Assembly: GCA_031266315.1 (NCBI GenBank)
Contig: JAISBG010000546.1
Span: 1-21,070 of the forward strand
DNA from: Planctomycetaceae bacterium
GTDB taxonomy: Bacteria > Planctomycetota > Planctomycetia > Pirellulales > Thermoguttaceae
Direction of reading: 5' to 3'
Length of the DNA stretch: 21,070 bases
Shown: piece after piece, positions 6,129-15,400 of the stretch
How positions within the stretch are numbered: position 1 is the stretch's first letter
How the letters are laid out: each line of letters opens with the position of its first letter
Notes under the pieces: generated by a model
The model's database searches: none
What the model saw: only the letters and a program-made list of their open reading frames with translations
Told to the model about the DNA's origin: nothing
Translations under genes and position numbers: made by a program

Positions 6129-6223
6129 GTTAATAGTGAATAATTCGCAAACACGCTATTTACCGAAACGTATTAAATCCGCTTGCGTCCCCAACTATTC
6201 ACTATTAACTATCCACTATTAAC
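6129..6223 (+). promoter_or_regulatory. Inverted repeat in the leader of the small membrane-protein gene
   Basis: GTTAATAGTGAATA (6129-6142) is the exact reverse complement of TATTCACTATTAAC (6196-6209). A second, one-mismatch partner follows immediately at 6210-6223. The 5' arm could pair with either 3' arm, and the second ends 10 nt before the start codon at 6234. This could influence translation, but the two 3' arms also look like a simple tandem repeat of a type dispersed in these intergenic regions. Confidence 0.4.
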
Positions 6224-6233
6224 TAAATCGGTT

Positions 6234-6725
6234 ATGTCAACAGAATCGACAGCAGAACTTACGGCAGAGCCGGCAACACAAGAAAATTCGGTGGCGTCTG
6301 ATTTTCTCGCACAACTCGAATCGCTTGAGATTCCGCCGAACATCGACCCGAAACTTCTTGCTCTGTGGTTGGAACGGGAACGCGAAACAATTAAAAATCA
6401 GGAAAAATCGAAAAAAAAACCAAAATCAAAATTTCAACATAGAAAGTTAAGCCGTCTTTTTGCGGCTTACATTGGCATTATTGTATTTTGTTTTGCGATT
6501 GTTTTGGGTTTTGTGCAACAGAAAGAAACGTTTGAAATTCTCAATAATGCTTGTTTATCGTTCCTTGTTTACGTTGTTATTGGATTTTTTGTTGGTTTGG
6601 TGGCTGAATATTGTGTGAATGATTCTGTCGAAACACTTCTCCGTGAGATTATCCGCCGCAGTGATGAAGCCGCCGCAAATAATAGCGTAACACCGGGCAG
6701 GGAGATTCCTGATCAGGAATCTTAA
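6234..6725 (+). CDS. Small membrane protein of unknown function, two helices
   Basis: A 163-aa protein that I do not recognise. The first 50 residues are acidic and rich in Glu, Ser, Thr and Pro. Residues 54-73 are strongly basic (KSKKKPKSKFQHRKLSR). Two hydrophobic helices follow (about 76-94 and 106-125), then an amphipathic C-terminal stretch with LLREIIRRSDEAA. The positive patch before the first helix suggests that both termini are cytoplasmic. The ATG at 6234 is preferred because the reading frame further upstream translates an intergenic repeat. It stands alone, converging on hisS, with a repeat-laden leader. A role at the inner membrane is all that can be said. Confidence 0.75.
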   Translation: MSTESTAELTAEPATQENSVASDFLAQLESLEIPPNIDPKLLALWLERERETIKNQEKSKKKPKSKFQHRKLSRLFAAYIGIIVFCFAIVLGFVQQKETFEILNNACLSFLVYVVIGFFVGLVAEYCVNDSVETLLREIIRRSDEAAANNSVTPGREIPDQES

Positions 6726-6830
6726 AAGAGGAATAGTTACGGAATTTTTATACTATACTGTGTTAGGGGTGTATTTGGTATTTTTCAAGTTTCTAAATAA
6801 TTATTTTCTTGATTGATTCTGAAAAACCGA

Positions 6831-7024
6831 ATAGCCCGATAGGGCTTCATTTTCGTAACCGCAGGTCTTTGACCTGCGGTTACGAACCAAGGAAACCACT
6901 GCCTGAAAGGCAGAATTTTAAGTCGTTACCGTGTTAAGTTCTGCCTTTCAGGCAGTAAGAGGTTTGTCGTTACACCGCAGGTCAAAGACCTGCGGTTATG
7001 AAAAATGAAGCCCTATCGGGCTAT
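6831..7024. repeat. Mirror-ordered nested hairpins between convergent genes
   Basis: Three different hairpins appear in order A-B-C and then in reverse order and orientation C-B-A. A is 6831-6853 and 7002-7024, 23 nt exact inverted copies containing AGCCCGATAGGGCT. B is 6852-6886 (16-bp perfect stem, loop TTT) and 6975-6995 (9-bp stem, loop AAA). C is 6899-6913 and 6941-6955 (6-bp stem CTGCCT/AGGCAG). Each unit folds locally and the whole block can also fold as one long cruciform. Located between the converging 6234 gene and hisS, it could end transcription from both sides, although no U-tract follows the stems. Confidence 0.88.
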
Positions 7025-7110
7025 CCGATTTTGATACCAGTTAAATAAATAGTTATGCCAACTTTTAACAAAAATTACACTGAATAGTTATAAAAACACT
7101 AATTTTGTAA

Positions 7111-8406
7111 CTAACGCAGTATAATTTCGTGTTCTCCTAATTCTGAAACTTCAATTATTTTGTTATATCCTTGTTCAATTAATTTATCAATTTGTACTTT
7201 CATATTTTTTGATTTTGGCGAAACAAGAATCCGTTGTCCTTTTCCTCTCAATGTATTGGCTTTAACAAATACATTCTCAATAGAATCGTATCCTAAATTC
7301 TTTGAAATCAAATAAGCCGTAGAATTGCTGTCAATTTGCGGTTTCAATCCTTTTGATTTTAATATTGAAACAATGCGTTCAAAACCTATGGAAAAACCGC
7401 TTGCTGCTGCTTGAATTTTATTATCGTTATATTTCCCGATCATTTCATCATAACGTCCGCCTCCCGCAATAGACGATGACAAATTGGATTTATCAACAAG
7501 TTCAATTTCAAAAATGGGTCCTGTGTAGTAAGACATGCCCCTAACAAGTGTCGGATCAAAAACAACTTTTCCTTTATTGAGAATAATTTTTCTAACACAA
7601 AGGATAATATCGTTCAGATTATTTATGACCTCACTTGAAAGAACACCGTCAAGTTTGTTGCCGAGAAAATCGATACAAGAATCAAAATAAATTCCTTCTT
7701 TGAAAAAATTACAATATTTATGGACATTTTCTTCGGCAAATTTTTTTGCACAATTCATTGATTTTAAAATATTCATTACGCCTTCTAATCCGATTTTATC
7801 CATCTTGTCAAGTGCAATGAATACATCATCATATTTATCTTGCGGAAAATCACAAATTGCCGCCATTGCTTTTAATATTCGGCGGTCATTAATTCGGACG
7901 TTAAAATCGCCTAGTCCCAATTGAAAGAGCATTTCAGATGTTGCAGATATTAATTCTATTTCTGCTAAATTGCTGTTATCTCCGATAATATCAATATCGC
8001 ATTGTGTAAATTGACGGAAACGTCCTTTTTGCGGTCTGTCTGCCCGCCAAGCGTTTCCAATTTGTAACGATTTGAAGGGCGTTGGCAAAGAACTCATATT
8101 GTTTGCGTAGAATCGTGCTAACGGGACAGTTAAATCGTATCTTAGTCCGCCGTCACACAAATCGGATATTTTGTCCGCTTTCTCTAATTTTTCACCGCGT
8201 TTCAAAATTTTAAAAATAAGCGTTTCATTTTCACCGCCTTGTTTATTGGTTAAATTTTCGATATGTTCAATGGCAGGTGTATCAATTAAAGAAAATCCAT
8301 ACCTTTTGTAAGTTTCCTTAATTTTGTTCATCGCGTATTCCCGCAATTCCATATCAGCCGGAAGTTGTTCGGGCATCCCTTTTACCGGTGTTTTTATAAA
8401 ACTCAT
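7111..8406 (-). CDS. hisS: Histidine--tRNA ligase
   Basis: A 431-aa class II aminoacyl-tRNA synthetase that charges tRNA-His with histidine in the cytoplasm. All family signatures are present: KGMPEQLP at the N-terminus (9-16), LRYDLTVPLARF (88-99), motif 2 RADRPQKGRFRQFTQCDIDI (121-140), the histidine-binding LVRGMSYYTG (287-296) and AGGGRYD (314-320), and motif 3 GFSIGFERI (337-345). An anticodon-binding domain fills the last 80 or so residues. LVRGMSYY replaces the more usual LVRGLDYY. The codons are markedly more AT-rich than in the neighbouring genes, with many AAA, ATT and TTA, and the gene is the only one on the minus strand. Repeats flank it on both sides. This pattern suggests acquisition from an AT-rich donor such as a Firmicutes or Bacteroidetes lineage, though it may be the sole hisS of this genome. 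No clear ribosome binding site precedes the ATG. Confidence 0.96.
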   Translation of the reverse strand: MSFIKTPVKGMPEQLPADMELREYAMNKIKETYKRYGFSLIDTPAIEHIENLTNKQGGENETLIFKILKRGEKLEKADKISDLCDGGLRYDLTVPLARFYANNMSSLPTPFKSLQIGNAWRADRPQKGRFRQFTQCDIDIIGDNSNLAEIELISATSEMLFQLGLGDFNVRINDRRILKAMAAICDFPQDKYDDVFIALDKMDKIGLEGVMNILKSMNCAKKFAEENVHKYCNFFKEGIYFDSCIDFLGNKLDGVLSSEVINNLNDIILCVRKIILNKGKVVFDPTLVRGMSYYTGPIFEIELVDKSNLSSSIAGGGRYDEMIGKYNDNKIQAAASGFSIGFERIVSILKSKGLKPQIDSNSTAYLISKNLGYDSIENVFVKANTLRGKGQRILVSPKSKNMKVQIDKLIEQGYNKIIEVSELGEHEIILR

Positions 8407-8502
8407 AATGTGTTACTTTTATTTTATTTGTAAATTAAAAATTATATAATGATTCATTGAAATTTTCGTTAAAGATAAGCAATCATCAGGTGGGTGACCA
8501 CA

Positions 8503-8645
8503 AGGTAGGCGACCTTTCGCTGAAAGGTCGCGTCGGCGTTAGCCGACAGTGAATTAGATTAACGACGGCAAATTGTGTTACCTTCCGTTTTGGAGTCAAT
8601 AACAAACCAACCGGCGCGACCGTTCAGCGAACGGGTCGCCCACCT
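8503..8645 (-). repeat. 143-bp hairpin-ended repeat, complete copy
   Basis: Exactly 143 bp, in the opposite orientation to the copies at 4636 and 5899. The right-arm hairpin (8509-8531) is a perfect 10-bp stem with loop GCT on this strand. The left arm, at 8615-8638, uses a third stem version, CCGTTC/GAACGG. Outside it AATCATCAGGTGGG (8481-8494) is the exact inverted copy of CCCACCTGATGATT (8638-8651), extending the terminal inverted repeat into the flanks. It occupies the space between the divergent hisS and 8922 genes. Confidence 0.92.
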
Positions 8646-8741
8646 GATGATTACTTACTTTTACAATTTTTATATCTTATCAGCATGTCCGGTTTTTGCA
8701 ACCACCGCTCAATTCCCGATGAATAGTTACCGCAAAATTAA

Positions 8742-8775
8742 TTTTTCGCGATTTTTTCGTGTGTTTCGCGTTAAA
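8742..8775 (-). repeat. Short repeat TTTTAACGCGAAACACACGA, copy 2
   Basis: On the minus strand this reads TTTTAACGCGAAACACACGA followed by AAAAATCGCG. It is nearly identical to 20997-21020 and similar to 4601-4632. Nothing else is recognisable between 8652 and 8910; the region is AT-rich and should contain the promoter of the giant-protein operon, for which I cannot fix a -35/-10 pair. Confidence 0.6.
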
Positions 8776-8921
8776 AAAATTCAAAATGCGAAATCAAAAC
8801 AAAAAAATTTGTAGTTCTGTTGGGGGTCTTTCTAATTATTTTTATTTAGGGTAAAATGGGCAAAGTTTTCTGAATTTACCGAAGTTTATCATATCTTGTT
8901 CAACAATTACAAAGGAGATAA

Positions 8922-11900
8922 ATGATGATGTTACGAAACGTTTATCGATTCTTGATTTTGTGGTGTATCCTGATGATTTCTGTGTCACTTGTATTGGGAC
9001 AGGAAAAGGCGGTCAACGAAAAAACCGTCAAGGAGAAGACGGTTTATATTCCGTACGAAAAACTGCGGAATATTTTTGAACAACCCGGTCGCGGAGTTTT
9101 CGTACCATACGATGAATTTAAAGCCTTGTGGGATGTCGCAAGAGCGACGCAACCTGTTAAGCCGTCTGATGCGGTTCCGGTGAGTGCCATGATTACCGAA
9201 ACATCAAGCACGGCAACTATTACCGAAGAAGTTGTTCAAGTTGAATCAACGGTTTCGATTGAACTTTTGAAAGACGGTTGGCATGAAATTCCGCTTCGGC
9301 TTGCTGATGTTGCGATTACTAAAGCCGTGATCGGCGAAGAAAAAGCAAAAATTCTCGGCAATTCCGGCGGCGGTTACCGGCTTCTTGTCGAAAAGAAAAA
9401 AACGGAAAATGCGGAAAATGAAGAGCGGAAACCGGAACATTTGGAATTGACGTTACACTATGCCAAGAGTGTTGAGAAGTCGCCGGGTCGTAATTCCGTA
9501 TCGTTTGAAGTTCCGCAATCTCCGCTGGGACACTGGAAAATTATTGTACCGGAATCAGGAGTCAAAATTGATTTTACGCCACTGGTTGCCGCAGCAGAGC
9601 AAAACGCAACAGAAAATAAAACGGTTTTCGAAGCGTTTGTCGGTACTGTACCGAAAATTCAGATTGCTTGGACTCCGAAAGCGGAAGGGGCAACCGGTTT
9701 AGAGGCTCTGACCAGTGTTCAGTTGTTACAACAAACAACGGTTGACGAAAATATTTTGCGGACATCGGCGCGGTTTGATTATTCGATTAGCCGTGCGGCG
9801 ATTACCGATCTTGCGGTTCGGATTCCCAAAGATCAAAAAATTGCCGCTGTTTTTGATCCGAATATTCGCAAGTGGTCTGTTGAACCGAAAGACGATGCTC
9901 AGATTATTCGTATCGAATTATTTGAACCGGCGGACAGACACCAAGCGGTTCAACTGGAATTTGAAAAATTACGCAACAACAATGAGTCGAAGGTGATCAT
10001 TCCTGAAATATCGGTTATTGATGCGGGACGTATGCAAGGGATTCTGGTTGTCCGTGCCGCCGACGAATTGAATATCGAAACGGTTACGTCAACCGGTTTG
10101 TTGCGAATGGATTCTTCAGAACTGCCGGAGTTGTTACGGAAATCAAGTAAAACGAGAGATGCCGCTTATCGTATTCCGGCAACATCTTATGCGTTGGAAG
10201 TTGAAGTCAGCAAGGCGGAACCAAGAATTATCGCAACATCGCAAATTATTATAAAAATTCACTCCAATGGAATTGAAACAGAAATGTTGACGTTGTTCGA
10301 TATTGAAAAAGCCGGTCTGTTTCAGGTCTCGTTTGAAATTCCCGTCAATGCCGGTTCGCCGTTTGTTTCCGGTAGAGAGGCACATTTTCGTTCAGATAAT
10401 CAGGCGAAGGAATATTTGTATCAACCGGTTCAGGTTGATTCCCACTCGCTTGCACCGGCTGCCGATAACGCCTTAACGCAAACGCTCACGGTTAATTTCA
10501 AACGGAAAGCCATTGGCAAAGTCGGACTGGTCATTAGGTTGCTCAAATCGTTGAACGTACCGGATTTACAATCGCCAAAAGGAACATCGACAGATATTCC
10601 TTTTATTCTACCGACGTTGAGCAAGGGCATTGCCGAAAAATCGGACGGAAAATTACTTATTCGTGCCGAACCCGCTTTTCGGATTAGTCCGGTTAGTTTT
10701 GAAGGGTTACAATCGATTTCGTTGCAACAATTACAATCGTCTGCATGGCATCTTCCAATAGTACAGGATGCGCAATTGGGTTTTCTTGTTGCAGATTCCG
10801 GCGCGAAATTGACTCTTCGCGTTGAACGCCGTCAACCGCAATTGACGTTACGGGAACTTCGTACAGTGCATATTGAAGAAGGGTTGATTAAAAACGAAGC
10901 GAAATTTTATTACGAAATTCTTTTCAATACAATTAAATCGCTTCGAATTGATGTTCCAGAAAAATTGTCCGGTCGTCTGAACATTAGCAGAACAATAAAA
11001 GGAAAAGGAAATACTTCCAACGCTCAAAATGACGCAGCCGATTGGCGGGAACTAATGATGATGCCGCAACCGGACGATGTGGCGGAGGGTTATGTTGCGT
11101 GGGAATTTGCAACGAAATCAAGTCTGTTCGGAACGGGCGTGTTGGAACTCACATGGGAAGACGAACTCGCACAACCCGAAATCGGAAAAAGTTTGTCCAT
11201 AGATATTCCCCGCCTGCTCCCGAAAAAACAACAACCGGCAGACCGTGTTTGGGGACAAATTATTGTTTCAAAGTCGCAAGGTATTGATATTGGTGAATCG
11301 GAAACAATAAAAGGACTCAAACCGATTGATCCGCAATATGATATTTCCGAACAAGATCGAATTGATAATGCGGTAGCGGCGTTTGAATTTCATGACGATT
11401 GGTCGCTTCAATTGACGGCAACTCGTTACAAAATTGAAGAGGTTAAACGAACAAGTATTGAGCAAGGACTTGTCCGTGCTGATTTGGGTTTTTCAAAATT
11501 CGGTACGGAAATTTCCGCACAAGCCTTGTTTCGGATTCGGAGTGTTCTGCAACGTTTAGACCTTGTCATGCCGCCGCATTCGAAAATAAACAGTGTCCAC
11601 ATTAACGGGCAGCGTGTTGTTTTGGAAACGGACAACGCCTCTGAAACAACAACGCCGCGTTTTATGATTCCGCTAACGTCGGTTCCGCCGGACACGCCGT
11701 TTTTGCTTGATATTCGTTACTTTATTCCTGCCGACCGTGAAAACCGTAAAATTTGTATTGAAATTCCGTCTTTTCCCGATTCCAACGGTTCTTCGGAACC
11801 GGCTGTACAAAAAGTTTATCTTGCGGTTTATGTACCGGAAGGCTGGGTGATTGCCGGTTACGAAGGAATTTGGTCGAAGGATTTTTTGTTTTATCGCGGT

Positions 11901-12446
11901 TCAGAGTTTACCGGTGTTTTCAATCAGCCGGAAGTGTCTTCGGTATTTTCCAATACATTTTTTGAAGTGTCCAATGATTTATCGAACGATTTTTCTGTGA
12001 ACGGAACGCCGTATCTTTTTTCCGCATTGCACCCGCGAGAAGGTGATTTCCTTCAATTGTATATTTGGGGAGATTTACAAAGCGGTCTTATATTCTTTAT
12101 CGCTACAATTATTATCGGTCTTTATCTGTTGCGTTATTCATGGACGAAACGTTTTCAGATTACGATTTATCTGGTAATTCTTTGTGTCCTGCTCGGTTTT
12201 GCATTTCCGACATGGACACAACTTTTATCTGTGAAATCAACTTCCGGCTGGGGTATTATTATTGTTGCATTTTGTTGGATATTGCAAGCCTTTCATCAAG
12301 GTTTGTCCGTTTTTCGAAACAACTGGAAAACCAATCGCCGACGACATGTTGACGATCAACAACGTACTGAAAATCAACCGTGTACCGAAAATCAATCTGC
12401 CGAATCGGTTTCAACCGAAGAAAGGAGCGAAAACCATGACAACTAA
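8922..12446 (+). CDS. Giant exported protein, unrecognised family (single module)
   Basis: A 1174-aa protein of no family I can name. A signal peptide covers residues 1-26 (hydrophobic VYRFLILWCILMISVSLVLG, then QEK). Two 'PY' boxes follow, VYIPYEKLRNIF (41-52) and VFVPYDEFKALW (59-70). The long middle region is beta-rich, alternating polar and hydrophobic residues, with no evident catalytic motif. D367-A-G-R-M-Q-G has a counterpart in the second module of the next protein. The C-terminus has three hydrophobic helices (about 1057-1074, 1082-1098 and 1110-1127) and a polar tail rich in Glu and Asn. Most of the chain should therefore lie outside the cytoplasmic membrane, anchored at its end. 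AAGGAG (8912-8917) precedes three ATG codons (8922, 8925, 8928). It overlaps the next gene by 11 bp, so the two are likely translated together. Confidence 0.9.
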   Translation: MMMLRNVYRFLILWCILMISVSLVLGQEKAVNEKTVKEKTVYIPYEKLRNIFEQPGRGVFVPYDEFKALWDVARATQPVKPSDAVPVSAMITETSSTATITEEVVQVESTVSIELLKDGWHEIPLRLADVAITKAVIGEEKAKILGNSGGGYRLLVEKKKTENAENEERKPEHLELTLHYAKSVEKSPGRNSVSFEVPQSPLGHWKIIVPESGVKIDFTPLVAAAEQNATENKTVFEAFVGTVPKIQIAWTPKAEGATGLEALTSVQLLQQTTVDENILRTSARFDYSISRAAITDLAVRIPKDQKIAAVFDPNIRKWSVEPKDDAQIIRIELFEPADRHQAVQLEFEKLRNNNESKVIIPEISVIDAGRMQGILVVRAADELNIETVTSTGLLRMDSSELPELLRKSSKTRDAAYRIPATSYALEVEVSKAEPRIIATSQIIIKIHSNGIETEMLTLFDIEKAGLFQVSFEIPVNAGSPFVSGREAHFRSDNQAKEYLYQPVQVDSHSLAPAADNALTQTLTVNFKRKAIGKVGLVIRLLKSLNVPDLQSPKGTSTDIPFILPTLSKGIAEKSDGKLLIRAEPAFRISPVSFEGLQSISLQQLQSSAWHLPIVQDAQLGFLVADSGAKLTLRVERRQPQLTLRELRTVHIEEGLIKNEAKFYYEILFNTIKSLRIDVPEKLSGRLNISRTIKGKGNTSNAQNDAADWRELMMMPQPDDVAEGYVAWEFATKSSLFGTGVLELTWEDELAQPEIGKSLSIDIPRLLPKKQQPADRVWGQIIVSKSQGIDIGESETIKGLKPIDPQYDISEQDRIDNAVAAFEFHDDWSLQLTATRYKIEEVKRTSIEQGLVRADLGFSKFGTEISAQALFRIRSVLQRLDLVMPPHSKINSVHINGQRVVLETDNASETTTPRFMIPLTSVPPDTPFLLDIRYFIPADRENRKICIEIPSFPDSNGSSEPAVQKVYLAVYVPEGWVIAGYEGIWSKDFLFYRGSEFTGVFNQPEVSSVFSNTFFEVSNDLSNDFSVNGTPYLFSALHPREGDFLQLYIWGDLQSGLIFFIATIIIGLYLLRYSWTKRFQITIYLVILCVLLGFAFPTWTQLLSVKSTSGWGIIIVAFCWILQAFHQGLSVFRNNWKTNRRRHVDDQQRTENQPCTENQSAESVSTEERSENHDN

Positions 12447-15400
12447 ATTATCCTTTTTGTTTTCTTTTTTGTTCCTTTTTCCGATTTTCACGGCAACTTG
12501 TTTTTCGCAAGAGCGGGAAATATTTGTACCGGAAACTGAACTTGGTGCTTTGTTTGAAGGCGCAACAAACCGGATTCTGATTAATCGCAACGAATTTGAA
12601 ACACTCCGTCGGCAGGCACGTGAAATCCGGTTAGAAACGGAACAGAGTCGGAATAAGGACAAACCGCCTGCTGAAGCGGTTTTATTGTCCAGTGATTATC
12701 GAGTCGAAATTTCCGGGCTTCGCGCGGTTATTAACGGAACTCTTGAAATTGACGTTTTGACCGATGATCCGGTGAGTATTCCGTTACCGATGGAACGTGT
12801 TGCCGTGCTGGAAGCGGTATTTGACGGCGACCATCAACCGGTTGCTTTGTCGGAAAATAACGGACAAAAAATAGTGATTCTTTCGGGAAAACAACGCTAT
12901 CGGCTTCGGCTTCGTCTGACAACACCGTTGGAAATTGACGCAACACGTCAACGTTTAAACTTCCGGCTGATTTACGGTACGGAAACTTCCTTCCGCTTGT
13001 CGGTTCCCGGCGACGTGGAATTGAAAGGCGGTGCGTCCGTACTGTCACGAAAAGTCGAAAACGGCGCAACAAATTTTGATTTACTTCTGCCGCCGAATAA
13101 TAACAGAACAGAAATTTTAATGTCACTTAATTCTCACCGGAAGGGAGAATACAGTGCGGTATTGGCGCGAAGTGTTCAGTTTGCGGAAGTTACGGAACAT
13201 TACGAGCGGCTTCACGCAACCGTTTCGTTGAGCGAATTTCATCAAGGAGTCCGCGAAACGTCTTTTTTTGTACCAGCCGGATTTGAAATCACGGAGGTGC
13301 AATCGGTTTTTCTTGACCGCTGGAATGTACGAAAATCGGAGGAAAAGGACAAACGCGATGTGTTGACGATTCATTTTCGCGAACAAATTCCCGGTTTGAC
13401 AACGATTTATCTTTCGGCGATCAAGTCCGCTAAAACAGATGTTCAATGGATTTTTCCGTCGTTTGAGCCGTCTGATGCCGCCGTTCATTCGGCGGTGTTG
13501 GGATTGTTGTTGGACGAAGACCTTGAAATGTCTCATGTCGTGAGCAACAGTCTTTTTCCGATTGATACAATAACGCTCAAAGAAGCGATTCCGCCCGGCG
13601 CATTGGAATTGTTGCCCGGTTCGCCGACGCTTCGGTTGGTGTCGGCGTGGTATGCGCCGGGAAAAGAGGAACTGAATAAAAACGTTACGGCAAAATTCGG
13701 CAGAGCGGAAACGGATTCCGTGATTGAAACGGTACAAAATTTGATTTTGTCGGAAAAGGAACCGGTTCTTCAATATACCGCAAAAATAATGCCGCGAAGC
13801 GGAAAGATTTTTGAAACAACACTTGAAATCCCCGAAAACTGGAACGTCTTGAATGTTCTCGACACCGCCGGACAACCGCTTGATTTCCGTTTGGTTAATC
13901 CCGAAAAAGCAACAGAAAATGTATCTGAAAAAGTTTTTGGGAAAATAATGGTTCGTTTTTCAAAAGGAGTTGCCGCCAGAGAAACAATTCAATTTTCATT
14001 ACACATTTCCGGCAACATTCGGGACTGGTTTCAAAACGGTTCCGAAAAATCGTTGCAATATCCGGTGATTCGGATTGACGGTTCGGCGAACGAACAAGGC
14101 ACGATTTCGATTCAAAACAAATTTGAAGACGATTGGGAAATCATTCCGCTTCAAATGGAACATCTAACCGCACTCAACAAAAATTTATCATTTCAATATT
14201 TGTCTACACCGTTTGTCTTGCCGCTTCGTCTTGAAAAATTACAACCGCGTCTCAAAGCCGGAACAATTTCATTTTATTGTTTTGAGCCGTCCCTGCTTCG
14301 TGTTCGTTACGAAATTGATTATTTTATTGAACAGGCATCGGTACGGCAATTATCGTTGCTGCTTCCGGCATCCGCGCCGCCGACGCCTTCCATTCAGGGA
14401 CTCAACGGACTGAATATTAAAGAAACGTTAAGTGAGGAAACCGAAATAAACGGACAAAAATTCCGCCGTTGGAAAATTTTGTTCGCCGAACCGACCAACG
14501 GAAAAGTACGAATCGGCGTCAATTTTGAACAATCGATTGCCGAACAAACTTTTACCGATACAGCAATACCTTTTGATTTGCCGCCGGTCATTGTGGAAAA
14601 CACCGCGTGGCAGTCGGGGCTTATTGCCGTTGAAGGCGATGAGGAACTTGACCTTACGATTCCGACGGAACGTAACGGTAAACTGCTTTTGCGTTCTGTT
14701 GACGCAGGAGAACTTTCTGTTGCGGTTTATCGTCCGGGCAAACGGTTACTCGGAGTTTATTCCGTAACAGATTCGCAAAGTCCGATCACTATTAATGTTC
14801 GGAAAAATCAGACAACAGAACTTCTTTCCGCGCTGATACGTCATGTTTTCGTAACAGCAAGAATGGAACGTACAAATCTTACTGAATCCAATACCGGTGT
14901 TCTTTATTCTGTGTTGTACGAAATTCAAACTGCCGGAGGAGCCGTAAATATTAGAACTTCGCTTAATCAATCGGACGAACTCTGGTCAATAACACTTGAC
15001 GGCGAATCCATCAAAGCGCAACATGTCGGCGATGATATTCTGATTCCGATTTCCGCACAAAATAACACCGGTTTCAGACGGCTGGTTCTACTTTACCGGC
15101 GTCCGGCATTGGCAATTTGTGATTCAAAAAATGCACTGGTTCTGGATTTTCCGGCTCTTTCGCTTAACGGAAAAAAAGAGAAAGAGGACGAAAAAATTCC
15201 GGTAATGCAAACAACATGGAATATCATTCCGCCATTCGGTTACGAAATTGTTCGACTCGGCGGTATTCATTCCGGTGATTCTCTGTTACAGGAACCGTCG
15301 CCGGCATTGTTCAATCTTTTTCAAGGTACAATTGATTTCTTTAAGGCATTAACATTCCGTCCAAGTAAATTATGGAACAATATACTTTCATCAGAACAAA

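Noticed and set aside
8575..8814. Open frame of 79 codons before the giant operon
   Set aside because: It starts inside the 143-bp repeat, runs into AT-rich non-coding sequence and has no ribosome binding site; a similar product from the minus strand near 5900 comes from the same repeat.
13123..13875. A 250-codon antisense frame within the giant gene
   Set aside because: It is a shadow of the sense codon pattern, with no start signal, and its composition is rich in Arg and Phe as expected for reverse complements of this gene.
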